This document shows, one piece after another, positions 1 to 6,952 of a stretch of DNA of 14,481 bases. The position numbers were made by a program, and so were the translations under genes. The notes beneath the pieces were generated by a model. The model searched no databases. It had not been told where the DNA came from and worked only from the letters and a program-made list of their open reading frames with translations. The stretch lies in NCBI GenBank assembly GCA_020348365.1, contig CP070749.1, forward strand, positions 653,044 through 667,524. Reading direction: 5' to 3'. Numbering within the stretch: the stretch's first letter is position 1; each line of letters opens with the position of its first letter. This DNA is from Candidatus Bathyarchaeota archaeon (GTDB lineage Archaea > Thermoproteota > Bathyarchaeia > Bathyarchaeales > Bathyarchaeaceae).

Positions 1-1
1 A

Positions 2-961
2 ACCCGAAAAGCTCAGGACAGAAATATAAACTTGGAATACATCCATGCGAATTGCCGCCAATGCAGGGGGTCTCTCTTCTTGATTCTCCAACAAATCATC
101 CAAAGATTCATTCCAACATTCCCAAAGCGTGGATACTCAGCGGAAGAACTGCTTCAGACACTTATGCAAATCTTGGATGAACGAGATGCGTACCTAATTC
201 TGACACTGGACGAATTAGAAGCGCTAATCCGCAAGGAGGGATCAGACCCACTGTATAATCTGACCCGCATTCAAGAAGACCGTCCAAGAGCCCCCAAAAG
301 GCTTACCCTCATCTGCGTCCTCCGTCAGCCAGAGCAACTTGAAGGGCTAGACCCAAGCACGAGGAGCACTCTCCAACGGAACATAATACACCTAGTGGAA
401 TACACCGAACCCCAACTCAGAGATATTCTAAGAGGTCGAGTGCCTCTCGCCTTCATGGAAGGAGCAATTCCAGAGCAGAGCCTGGATCACATATCACGGC
501 TGGCGGCTAGAGAAGGGGATGCCCGCTACGCGATCGAGCTGCTGTGGAGGGCAGGAAAATACGCAGACTCAACAGGTTTGAAGCAGGTTACATCGGAATG
601 CATCAGAAAGGCTGCCGTAAGCATTTATCCGGCGATACGAAAGGATATCATAAGCTCCTTCGGTCCTCACCAGAAGTTGTTTCTTCTTGGTGTTGCGAGG
701 CATTTTCAGCGGACGACGTCTGCCTATGCATCCATGGGGGAGGCCGTGGATGCGTATGCGGTTGTGTGTGAAGAGTATGGGGAGAATCCGCGTGGACACA
801 CTCAGCTTTGGAAATATGTGAAGGATTTTTCAGCTTTGGGCATAATCGAGACGCGGCTCTCGGACGCTGGAAGGCGGGGAAAGACGACGTTGATTGGGTT
901 GCCGAGGATTCCGTCTTCTGATCTGGGGGAAGTGTTGGAGGCGAGTCTGTGTGAAGATTGA
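2..961 (+). CDS. cdc6: Orc1/Cdc6-type replication initiator, 5' end cut off by the window
   Basis: The frame is open from base 2, so the gene begins upstream of the window; the TTG at 32 is only the first possible start codon inside it, and the Walker A region is missing. Seen: a Walker B motif (LTLDELEAL, bases about 197-223), a sensor-2 motif GDAR near base 515, then a C-terminal winged helix (about bases 640-930) with the stretch VVCEEYGE. In the family this AAA+ plus winged-helix protein binds origin DNA and loads the MCM helicase. The usual sensor-1 Asn aligns with Arg here (codon at 323-325). The 3' end overlaps the next gene by 11 bases, which suggests co-transcription. Family assignment is firm; whether this paralogue is an active initiator cannot be told from the fragment. 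Confidence 0.9.
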   Translation, partial: TRKAQDRNINLEYIHANCRQCRGSLFLILQQIIQRFIPTFPKRGYSAEELLQTLMQILDERDAYLILTLDELEALIRKEGSDPLYNLTRIQEDRPRAPKRLTLICVLRQPEQLEGLDPSTRSTLQRNIIHLVEYTEPQLRDILRGRVPLAFMEGAIPEQSLDHISRLAAREGDARYAIELLWRAGKYADSTGLKQVTSECIRKAAVSIYPAIRKDIISSFGPHQKLFLLGVARHFQRTTSAYASMGEAVDAYAVVCEEYGENPRGHTQLWKYVKDFSALGIIETRLSDAGRRGKTTLIGLPRIPSSDLGEVLEASLCED

Positions 962-1223
962 GGATGTTTTCTCTTCGAGGGGACGGGTGAGAATCCTGCG
1001 GATTTTGGCGGAGATTGGTGAGCTCAACATATCAGCCTTGGCTAGGCGGGCTGGGCTGAACTATGGCACCGCGAATGAGCACCTGCGGGTTTTGGAGGAG
1101 GCGGGTCTGGTCAGGCATAAGAGCTTTGGCAGGATTCGCATCTTTAGGTTTAACGAGGGGGATGCGAGGACAGTATTAATTAGGCGGCTTGTTGAGGTTT
1201 GGGAGGAAAAGGATAAGTTTTGA
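951..1223 (+). CDS. small winged-helix transcriptional regulator (ArsR/MarR-like)
   Basis: A 90-residue protein. The GTG at 951 is chosen because a GGAGG ribosome site (937-941) lies 9 bases before it; a longer in-frame extension from 894 would run through the end of cdc6 and looks unlike protein. Residues 8-68 form a single winged helix: helix bundle, a turn at LARRAGLNYGT, a recognition helix around 38-50 (EHLRVLEEAGLV) and a basic wing (RIRIFRF). There is no ligand or metal domain, so it is essentially a bare DNA-binding module. It starts inside the last codons of cdc6, so translational coupling is likely. Targets are unknown; its place between cdc6 and moaC does not by itself identify a regulon. 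Confidence 0.82.
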   Translation: MKIEDVFSSRGRVRILRILAEIGELNISALARRAGLNYGTANEHLRVLEEAGLVRHKSFGRIRIFRFNEGDARTVLIRRLVEVWEEKDKF

Positions 1224-1258
1224 TTTGTGAGTAGTTGGGCTTGGTGGTTTGGGTGTCG

Positions 1259-1690
1259 ATGGTTGATGTTGGGGGGAAGCATAGTGTTTTCAGGGAGGCT
1301 GTGGCTGAGGGGTTCATCAAGTTGAGAGCTGAGAGTGTGAAGCGTATTAGGGAAGGTGGTGTTGAGAAGGGGGATGTTTTTGGTGTTGCGCGTGTGGGTG
1401 GGGTGTTAGCTGCCAAGAGGACTAGTGAGGTTGTCCCATTGTGCCATCAATTGAGGCTGGCGGGTGTTGATGTGAGGCTAGAGATTGTTGATGAGCTGAG
1501 GGTGAGGGCTGAAGTAGCTGTGAGTGCTGTTGAGAAGACTGGTGTTGAGATGGAGGCTTTGGTTGGGGTTTGCGTGGCTTTGTTGACAGTTTGGGACATG
1601 GTGAAGGGTTATGAGAAGGATGAAGGAGGGCAGTATCCATTGACGAGAATTGAAGGCGTACGGGTTGTGCGCAAGGTCAAGGATGTGTAG
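1259..1690 (+). CDS. moaC: cyclic pyranopterin monophosphate synthase, molybdenum cofactor biosynthesis
   Basis: MoaC converts 3',8-cyclo-7,8-dihydro-GTP to cyclic pyranopterin monophosphate, the second product of the molybdenum/tungsten cofactor pathway. From the ATG at 1259 the protein is 143 residues. It opens with the family's MVDV and carries KGDVF (Lys37), PLCH (His63), GVEMEAL (Glu97, Glu99), WDMVK (Asp113, Lys116) and a near-terminal Lys139; these match the E. coli catalytic set K51, H77, E112, E114, D128, K131 and K147. The short tail without the bacterial GGKSG segment fits my recollection of archaeal members. In-frame TTG 1235 or GTG 1253 are other possible starts; a GGTGG at 1243-1247 could serve either the GTG or the ATG. 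It follows the HTH gene by 35 bases, probably in the same operon. No other cofactor gene is nearby. The coding strand is strikingly rich in G and T. Confidence 0.93.
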   Translation: MVDVGGKHSVFREAVAEGFIKLRAESVKRIREGGVEKGDVFGVARVGGVLAAKRTSEVVPLCHQLRLAGVDVRLEIVDELRVRAEVAVSAVEKTGVEMEALVGVCVALLTVWDMVKGYEKDEGGQYPLTRIEGVRVVRKVKDV

Positions 1691-1694
1691 TGGA

Positions 1695-1716
1695 TGCGCG
1701 CGATTCAATGCGCGCA
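1695..1716. other. perfect 7-bp hairpin between convergent genes
   Basis: TGCGCGC (1695-1701) and GCGCGCA (1710-1716) form a perfect stem with an 8-base loop, starting 5 bases after the moaC stop. The other side faces the end of the minus-strand DUF5752 gene. No T-run follows on either strand, so it is not a canonical archaeal terminator; it may protect or define a 3' end for one or both transcripts. Confidence 0.5.
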
Positions 1717-1758
1717 CACGTCCATGTCATACTAGAAAGCGCTTCATTCAGTGAAGTA

Positions 1759-2082
1759 TTACTTGGTAGATTCCTTAAGTCGTTCAGATACTATGCGGTG
1801 CAGGCGATTCCGCAGGGCTTGTCCCCGAAGTTTCTGATCTTTCACGTTCTCTAGTTTTTTCGCTAGTTTTTCATCTTTGAACATTTCCAAGACCCATTTC
1901 TGAAAGTCTCCCCGCTGAATATGAAAACTCAATGATGTCGCCTTCACCTGTTTGATACTCTTCACAAAATCTTCAAAGGAAGCGGCGCTTATGCCTGTGT
2001 AATCGCCAATATTAAGGCAGAAGTGGAAGGGCGCAACCAGTTCTGATCTCTTGGGGCCCATAAGATAACCTCCATCACTCAT
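1759..2082 (-). CDS. DUF5752-like protein of unknown function
   Basis: A 107-residue soluble protein from the ATG at 2082. It contains a segment FHFCLNIGDYTG, then SFEDFVKSIKQV, a block SLSFHIQRGDFQKWV and a charged helical tail; this pattern resembles the archaeal DUF5752 family, which I name from memory. No catalytic motif is evident. The start at 2082 is preferred because a TATA-like element (CCTATATTC on the minus strand) is centred 29 bases upstream, the spacing expected of a leaderless archaeal message. An in-frame ATG at 2154 would add 24 residues (MHILILDTD...), but no ribosome site or TATA element lies before it. It is convergent with moaC and downstream of the propeller gene, with its own promoter. 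Confidence 0.72.
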   Translation of the reverse strand: MSDGGYLMGPKRSELVAPFHFCLNIGDYTGISAASFEDFVKSIKQVKATSLSFHIQRGDFQKWVLEMFKDEKLAKKLENVKDQKLRGQALRNRLHRIVSERLKESTK

Positions 2083-2106
2083 TTTCGTGACTGTGCCGTA
2101 CTGGCG

Positions 2107-2115
2107 AATATAGGT
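2107..2115 (-). promoter_or_regulatory. TATA-like box for the DUF5752-like gene
   Basis: The minus strand reads CCTATATTC here, centred about 29 bases before the ATG at 2082 with no ribosome-binding site between. This is the geometry of a leaderless archaeal promoter. Confidence 0.45.
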
Positions 2116-2219
2116 TATGAAAACGAAATCAGTATCCAAAATCAATATGTGCATAAAGGGAAGGTGATCTAGGCACGCTTCGTCGCTGAAAACGCAAGAA
2201 GAGAGGGGGATTTATGGAG

Positions 2220-2269
2220 TGCTTCCCCAACACGGGAAGTAGAAGGTGGCTCATTAGCCAAGCCCTTCT
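2220..2269. other. tandem hairpins in the propeller/DUF5752 intergenic gap
   Basis: Two adjacent stem-loops fill the middle of the 2155-2301 gap. The first pairs TGCTTCCC (2220-2227) with GGGAAGTA (2234-2241), including one G-T pair, around a CAACAC loop. The second pairs AGAAGG plus TGGCT (2241-2251) with AGCCA (2256-2260) and CCTTCT (2264-2269), around a CATT loop with a 3-base bulge. They share base 2241. On the minus strand they lie just after the propeller gene's stop, so a 3'-UTR or processing element is likely; a small RNA is also possible. Confidence 0.45.
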
Positions 2270-2301
2270 TGGTATTCCTGTGTATGCTATGCATTTATGT
2301 G

Positions 2302-4101
2302 CTAGAGTTTAACTTCGTTCAAGAGCTGAAATGTTTCCATGTCGTTCATTTTCACTTTTGCTTCTGATACAGTGTATAGCACATCTTCTATGTAGAGTAT
2401 TCTTTGCACTTGGTAGCCGTATTCAAAATAGTTCATATTGTTGTCTTGGTGGGTTATGTTGCCTCTCAGCACGAAGCCTTCTTCTAGAGATATGTTGAAA
2501 ACATATGCTCCCTGCCAGTAACGATTGGTGTGGGTCTCACTGTCCTTTATTTCAACATAATTTATCGAGACTGGGAGGGCGAGTAGCTGTCTTGATCTTG
2601 CGAATAGAAACGCTTTATGATCCGTTAGAACTGTAGAGTCTGACCACCATTCAGATGCAATGAATGGGGGAGCTGCTTCTGTCGGTTTGGATACATTTGC
2701 CACGTCAAAAAGTGAGAGTTTTAGATTGCTGTTTTGTTTGCCTACCCCTATTATATGGTCTTCGTCGTAAGGATGAAGATAACCTGAGAACCCAGGAATT
2801 TTCAAGTATCCCAAGACTTCAGGTTCAGTTGGCTCGGCAAGGTCTATCACGAAGAATGGGTCCACCTGGAAGAATGTCACTAGATAGCATCTGTCGTCCA
2901 TGAATCTCGCTGAATATATGCGTTCGCCTGGAGCTAGACCTAGGAGTTCTCCAACAATGTTCAGGCTCATGTTCAATACGTACAGGTTGTTGTTGGAGCC
3001 GTCATCGGTCCATTCTGTTGTTGCTATTCTGAAGAAGCCATTATGCTCGTCCATGCTGAACTGGTTTAGCACGTAGCCAGAAACTGCGCCTTCGGCCTCG
3101 CAAACTACGTCATCTTCGTCCAGTCTAATGCGGTAAATCAGTGTTTCGTCATGTATTCCACGTACTTCCGCGAATAGAATCCACGCATTTGTGTTTGGAA
3201 CTGTCAAGTAGATGTTGTCCTGCGAAACGTATATACATGCGGTCGAGCCTGTCAAGATCGTTTCACACGTTGGCTCTTGTGCATCGTCCATGATGTTGAT
3301 GGCGATGACCGTTGTGAAGTAGTAAAGTGCATCTGTAACGTTGACGTATCGTATTTCAGTCGCTTGAATCTCTCTGGTAGCATTGTCCGTGTAGATTCTG
3401 GGTAGGGCAACCTCAAAGATGGTCTTGTTGTGGTCCGGCTCTATTACCAGTTGATTCACCACCGCGTAAATGTAGTCCCCAATCTTTCTTGAGCCTGAGA
3501 GAGTGCCGTTCAAGCTTAATGTTCTTGCCAAAATAGGGCTTGTTCTGTCCGAAATATCATAGATTCTAAGGGATGCCTCTCCTGCATACATGTAAGCTAT
3601 GCGTATAGGAGCGAAATGCCCTCCAAGAATGGCTAGTCTATCTCCATTCTGATAGATTTGTATGTTGTATGTTTCGTTTAGAGTAATCTTCGAGAGCTCT
3701 TCTGCTTCTTGAGGCGGGTAGCCTTTCAATATGTGGACGCTGCTGCCTGAAACAACGTACAGGTATTCTCCATCTGTTTTCACTACGTCAGCTTCATCTA
3801 CCCCCGCAACTTGAATATTAGTCGTTGAATGAGCCGGCGCGGTCCTAGCATCTAGTGTTGCCATCTCGCCACCTCGCAGCAAGAAAGAAGAGTATTGCAC
3901 CCCGAAGTTCTCCGCTTGCTCCATGTTTGTCCTCAGAAAGCTCTCGAGTTCCTCATGGCTTGAAAAAGTCTCTAGCCTTAGAGGACCCGCGGGAAAATAT
4001 GGTTGGATCCCGAACTCGAAAATAACAGTTGTCAATAGAACAGCTAAGACTGCTGCTGCAATTCCATACTTAACCGTCTTCCGCTTAATTTCTCTCTGCA
4101 A
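2302..4101 (-). CDS. membrane-anchored secreted beta-propeller domain protein
   Basis: A 599-residue protein with a basic N-terminus (KRKTVKYG), one hydrophobic helix at about residues 12-30 acting as signal anchor, and a large extracytoplasmic part. The segment IQVAGVDEADVVKTDG (96-111) is the hallmark opening of the archaeal/bacterial Beta_propel family (PF09826), and the C-terminus (IEDVLYTVSEAKVKMND) is that of a full-length member. Repeated YxYVV/LYVLN-type strands fit propeller blades. The start is TTG with a GGTG ribosome site (4109-4112) 7 bases upstream and an AT-rich promoter element near 4139. The biochemical role of this family is not established; a surface binding or interaction role is inferred. 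Neighbours encode a membrane-linked regulator and a membrane protein. The gene looks complete. Confidence 0.85.
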   Translation of the reverse strand: MQREIKRKTVKYGIAAAVLAVLLTTVIFEFGIQPYFPAGPLRLETFSSHEELESFLRTNMEQAENFGVQYSSFLLRGGEMATLDARTAPAHSTTNIQVAGVDEADVVKTDGEYLYVVSGSSVHILKGYPPQEAEELSKITLNETYNIQIYQNGDRLAILGGHFAPIRIAYMYAGEASLRIYDISDRTSPILARTLSLNGTLSGSRKIGDYIYAVVNQLVIEPDHNKTIFEVALPRIYTDNATREIQATEIRYVNVTDALYYFTTVIAINIMDDAQEPTCETILTGSTACIYVSQDNIYLTVPNTNAWILFAEVRGIHDETLIYRIRLDEDDVVCEAEGAVSGYVLNQFSMDEHNGFFRIATTEWTDDGSNNNLYVLNMSLNIVGELLGLAPGERIYSARFMDDRCYLVTFFQVDPFFVIDLAEPTEPEVLGYLKIPGFSGYLHPYDEDHIIGVGKQNSNLKLSLFDVANVSKPTEAAPPFIASEWWSDSTVLTDHKAFLFARSRQLLALPVSINYVEIKDSETHTNRYWQGAYVFNISLEEGFVLRGNITHQDNNMNYFEYGYQVQRILYIEDVLYTVSEAKVKMNDMETFQLLNEVKL

Positions 4102-4133
4102 AGGCTAACACCAAGCATAATAATATGAACAGG

Positions 4134-4145
4134 TCATATTTTATC
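4134..4145 (-). promoter_or_regulatory. AT-rich TATA-like promoter element of the propeller gene
   Basis: The minus strand reads GATAAAATATGA. Its centre would place a transcript start near 4113, just before the GGTG ribosome site and the TTG start at 4101. Confidence 0.4.
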
Positions 4146-4186
4146 CTAGTTTTTGGTACACTTTGTCCAGAAATTAGAACGGAGTG

Positions 4187-4642
4187 CTAGATAGGTTTCA
4201 GACGCCAAAAACGGAAGGCTTCATACCAGAACACAGCAGAAACTATCGCCCCAAATGCAAGAATAAACAAGTTTTCTCTTGTAAAGCCTTGCATGAGCAC
4301 TAGAAGATAGGCTATGTAAAAGGTTGTAGAGAAGACAGCATAGAAGAAGTATCTCGGAAACAATAGTCTTCCCAACTTAACGAAATGTCTGAGAACACCG
4401 ATTTTTACCTCCCCCATCAGACGATAGTGACCACCCACATCTTCCTTCCGCACCAAACCCAGTTCAAGCAACTGTTCAAGATGATGATGTGCCACACTCG
4501 GACTGCTGAAATGTAGAGCCCTCTGAACCTCGCGAACGCTCATAGGACAATTTCTCTTCAAGAGAAGCCAATAGACTTTCCAAGCTTTCCCACGAAGCGC
4601 ATATTCAAGACCAGGCTCTTCTTCGCTCAAGGGAGAATACAC
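4187..4642 (-). CDS. winged-helix regulator with two C-terminal membrane helices
   Basis: A 151-residue protein starting at GTG 4642. Residues 12-78 form a winged helix: MSVREVQRALHF followed by recognition-helix sequence SSPSVAHHHLEQLLELGLV and a wing (GGHYRL). Residues about 97-117 and 124-142 are hydrophobic enough for two membrane helices separated by a short charged loop (TRENL), so the DNA-binding domain would be tethered to the cytoplasmic face. Such one-component membrane regulators are known in archaea, but no function is assigned to this one. A TATA box at 4671-4678 gives a very short leader. The next gene upstream, on the same strand, is a polytopic membrane protein, and the propeller gene lies downstream. 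Sensing a membrane or surface signal is inference. Confidence 0.8.
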   Translation of the reverse strand: MYSPLSEEEPGLEYALRGKAWKVYWLLLKRNCPMSVREVQRALHFSSPSVAHHHLEQLLELGLVRKEDVGGHYRLMGEVKIGVLRHFVKLGRLLFPRYFFYAVFSTTFYIAYLLVLMQGFTRENLFILAFGAIVSAVFWYEAFRFWRLKPI

Positions 4643-4670
4643 TTCTGTATTAGGTCTCTTGAATGTGAGG

Positions 4671-4678
4671 CTTATAAG
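4671..4678 (-). promoter_or_regulatory. TATA box of the membrane-linked regulator gene, with adjacent TCTAGA site
   Basis: The palindromic CTTATAAG is centred about 32 bases before the GTG at 4642, predicting a leader of only a few bases. A TCTAGAA element (4686-4692) sits directly upstream, where an activator or repressor could bind. Confidence 0.5.
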
Positions 4679-4717
4679 TCCAGTTTCTAGAACAGAGCAA
4701 GCCTACAGTGTAGCGTA

Positions 4718-5251
4718 TTAGGTCAGTAGTGTGAAGAGGCTTGTGTCTAGAAGCAGCAGAATCCCTTGGGTAAGGCATAGTGCGGCGAGTATAAGCGTAA
4801 CTGGTCTAAACGCGAGAATAATCCCGATTAGCCTGAGCAAGTCTTCTACAAATTTGAATATTATATAGACTATCAAGGCGGGGATCAAGAAGGCTGCGAT
4901 ATATATCCATTTTACCGGAATGCCGAAGACTGTTTCAGGTATGAAAGCGAACCAAATGATGTAGGCTGCACATGCGCACCCTGCCGCCAGTCCAAATAAT
5001 GCCGCCCAAGGAAAGTCCCTGATCGGCTTCAAGAAGAGCGCTAGCCCCGTGGCAATCAGCAGGTATATGGTGCCTGTGTCCAAGGCATGCTCTGACCAAA
5101 CAACCGCGGCTGCTGTGAGGAGCAGGATTCCGATGAAGAAGCCAAGGTATGACATGGGTTTTTCTTTGTCTTTAATCAACCATGAGGCTGCTGATATGCC
5201 TCCTAGGATTAAGATGTATGGTGCGTAGTCGACTAGCAGCGTTAGAGACAA
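4718..5251 (-). CDS. polytopic membrane protein of unknown function
   Basis: A 177-residue, strongly hydrophobic protein. Probable membrane helices lie near residues 9-25, 34-52, 59-75, 82-103, 114-132 and 150-168, with charged loops such as KDKEKP (28-32) and KFVEDLLR (133-140). No transporter, enzyme or channel motif is recognisable. The start is TTG 5251, with an AGGTGG ribosome site about 4-5 bases upstream; an in-frame stop upstream excludes a longer form. A TATA box at 5301-5308 predicts a leader of about 27 bases. It lies just upstream of the membrane-linked regulator on the same strand but with a separate promoter for each gene, and both promoters carry TCTAGA elements. Confidence 0.75.
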   Translation of the reverse strand: MSLTLLVDYAPYILILGGISAASWLIKDKEKPMSYLGFFIGILLLTAAAVVWSEHALDTGTIYLLIATGLALFLKPIRDFPWAALFGLAAGCACAAYIIWFAFIPETVFGIPVKWIYIAAFLIPALIVYIIFKFVEDLLRLIGIILAFRPVTLILAALCLTQGILLLLDTSLFTLLT

Positions 5252-5293
5252 CTTCCCACCTTTTGACGTTCAATTCCTCCTCCTACTTGCCCT

Positions 5294-5327
5294 GTCTAGA
5301 AATTTATAGGTTGGTGTAGTCTAGAAA
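5294..5327. promoter_or_regulatory. TATA box flanked by two GTCTAGAAA repeats, upstream of the membrane protein gene
   Basis: The minus strand has TATAAATT (plus 5301-5308) about 26 bases before a probable transcript start near 5278. Identical 9-mers GTCTAGAAA occur at 5294-5302 and 5319-5327, one on each side of the box, and each contains the palindrome TCTAGA. This arrangement would suit a repressor or activator. Confidence 0.5.
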
Positions 5328-5438
5328 CATTCGAGGCCAAGACGTCAATACGCAATGTAATCGCCCTTGACCGATTTCAAAATCTGGAAGACACCCACAT
5401 AAGATAGCTAAGAATTTTAAAGGAGGACAAAGGACTGA

Positions 5439-6890
5439 TTGAGTCAGGCTTTGAAGATGTTACCGAAAGGCGCAGAGGAAAGATTCGCCAGAATCAGAAA
5501 CGGCAGAACTACCCGAAACAGGCGAAGACTCTTCGGAACAAATGGAATCCGCGGTTTGGCAAATGTTAAGCTGACCCCGGAATTTGCAATGAAAATCGGT
5601 GGGGCCATCGGGACATTTCTCGAAGAAGGCCATATGCTAGTTGGATATGATGGCAGAATCAGCAGCCCCATGCTTGCCAAAGCGGTCATTGCGGGGTTAA
5701 CATCAACCGGATGCACGGTATACAACGTGGGAATGACTCCAACGCCAGCGATTCAATACGCTGTTAGATATCATAAGATGGACGGGGCAGTAATGGTCAC
5801 TGCCTCTCACAATCCGCCAGAATACAACGGGATCAAAGTCATCGCAGACGACGGTATTGAGTTATCCCGACAGCGGGAGATTGAAGTAGAAGATATCTTT
5901 TCTGATGATCGAATTCGGAAGGCAAAGTGGAACGCGGTCGGAGAAGCGCGGCAATTGCCTAGGATTCTTGATGTCTATAGAGACGGCATAAAGAAGCATA
6001 TCGATGTAACAGCTATTCAGAAAAAGCGTTTTCATGTTATCGTTGACAGCGGGAACGCTGTCGGCGGCTTGGTTGCGCCATATCTGCTCCGCGAAATAGG
6101 GTGCAAAGTTACGACGATGAACGCGAACATCGACGGAACTTTCCCAGGTCGAACACCAGAGCCCAGACCGGAGAGTCTTGGTGAACTTTCATCTATAGTC
6201 AGCGTTGCGGATGCAGACTTGGGTGTGGCTTATGATGGGGATGCAGATCGGTCGATTTTCGTCGACGAGAGGGGGGAGGTTTACTGGGGGGATCGAACCT
6301 TTGGGCTCATCGAGAGAAGCTTCCTACAGGACAACCCAGGAGAGAAGATAGTCACGCCTGTAAGCTCCTCGATTCTCATCAAGGATGTAGCAGATGAGTA
6401 TGGAGGCGATGTTGTTTGGACTAAGGTCGGCAGCATCATCGTAGCTCACACCATGAAGAAAGTAAAAGCCAAACTCGGAGGCGAAGAGAACGGGGGCGTC
6501 TTCTACGCACCTCATCAACCAGTCCGAGACGGAGCGATGACGACAGCGCTGATTCTCGATATCATGGCAAAAACCGGGAAGAAACTCTCAAAACTGCTGG
6601 CGGAACTCCCTCGCTACCACATAAAAAAGGACAAAATCACTTGCCCAAATGAACTCAAAAAGCCCATACTGGAGGAACTGACCCAACAGATTAGAGGCAT
6701 GAGTGTAGACACGACCGATGGTGTAAAAATAGGCTTTCCAGACAAGAGCTCCATTCTCATAAGACCCAGCGGAACCGAACCCATCTACCGCTTTTATGCA
6801 GAAGGAAAGACCAGAAAGAGAACAACTCAACTTCTGACCGAGTACAAAGCAAAAGCGGACCAACTAGTTGATGAACTTACAAACAATTGA
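5439..6890 (+). CDS. glmM: phosphoglucosamine mutase / phosphomannomutase family enzyme
   Basis: A 483-residue alpha-D-phosphohexomutase. It interconverts hexose 6-phosphate and 1-phosphate, most likely glucosamine or mannose phosphates, feeding nucleotide-sugar synthesis. All four domain signatures are present: FGTNGIRG (32-39), the phosphoserine loop TASHNP with Ser123, the metal loop DGDADR (266-271), the sugar-binding GGEENGG (347-353) and the phosphate loop RPSGTEP (442-448). Length is usual apart from an N-terminal extension of about 30 basic residues. The start is TTG 5439, preceded by an in-frame TGA and by AGGAGG (5421-5426) at a rather long 12-base spacing; ATG 5457 is an alternative. 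The following gene is a nucleotide-sugar dehydrogenase homologue. Substrate choice between glucosamine, mannose and glucose phosphates cannot be settled from these motifs; the GEENGG loop favours the archaeal GlmM/PMM group. Confidence 0.92.
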   Translation: MSQALKMLPKGAEERFARIRNGRTTRNRRRLFGTNGIRGLANVKLTPEFAMKIGGAIGTFLEEGHMLVGYDGRISSPMLAKAVIAGLTSTGCTVYNVGMTPTPAIQYAVRYHKMDGAVMVTASHNPPEYNGIKVIADDGIELSRQREIEVEDIFSDDRIRKAKWNAVGEARQLPRILDVYRDGIKKHIDVTAIQKKRFHVIVDSGNAVGGLVAPYLLREIGCKVTTMNANIDGTFPGRTPEPRPESLGELSSIVSVADADLGVAYDGDADRSIFVDERGEVYWGDRTFGLIERSFLQDNPGEKIVTPVSSSILIKDVADEYGGDVVWTKVGSIIVAHTMKKVKAKLGGEENGGVFYAPHQPVRDGAMTTALILDIMAKTGKKLSKLLAELPRYHIKKDKITCPNELKKPILEELTQQIRGMSVDTTDGVKIGFPDKSSILIRPSGTEPIYRFYAEGKTRKRTTQLLTEYKAKADQLVDELTNN

Positions 6891-6952
6891 ATAAAAGCTG
6901 GCAAGAGACTATTCAGTCATAGTGGGACATACGTATTCGAATCATTCTTTCC

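Noticed and set aside
1480..1520. C/D-box-like sequences (TTGATGA followed by CTGA)
   Set aside because: The boxes are two bases apart and lie inside the conserved moaC coding sequence, so no guide-RNA geometry exists. Other TGATGA hits (for example near 12286) lacked a partner D box.
1695..1716. Intrinsic terminator after moaC
   Set aside because: A stem is present, but no T-run follows on either strand, so I record only a hairpin.
2302..4101. Possible broken gene, because of the TTG start and long length
   Set aside because: The frame runs uninterrupted from signal anchor to the family's usual C-terminus and has a GGTG ribosome site, so it is intact.
5190..5284. Short open frame from TTG 5273 behind a strong GGAGGAGG on the minus strand
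   Set aside because: The ribosome-like site is only 2 bases from that TTG and coincides with the predicted transcript start; the frame overlaps the membrane protein gene out of phase.
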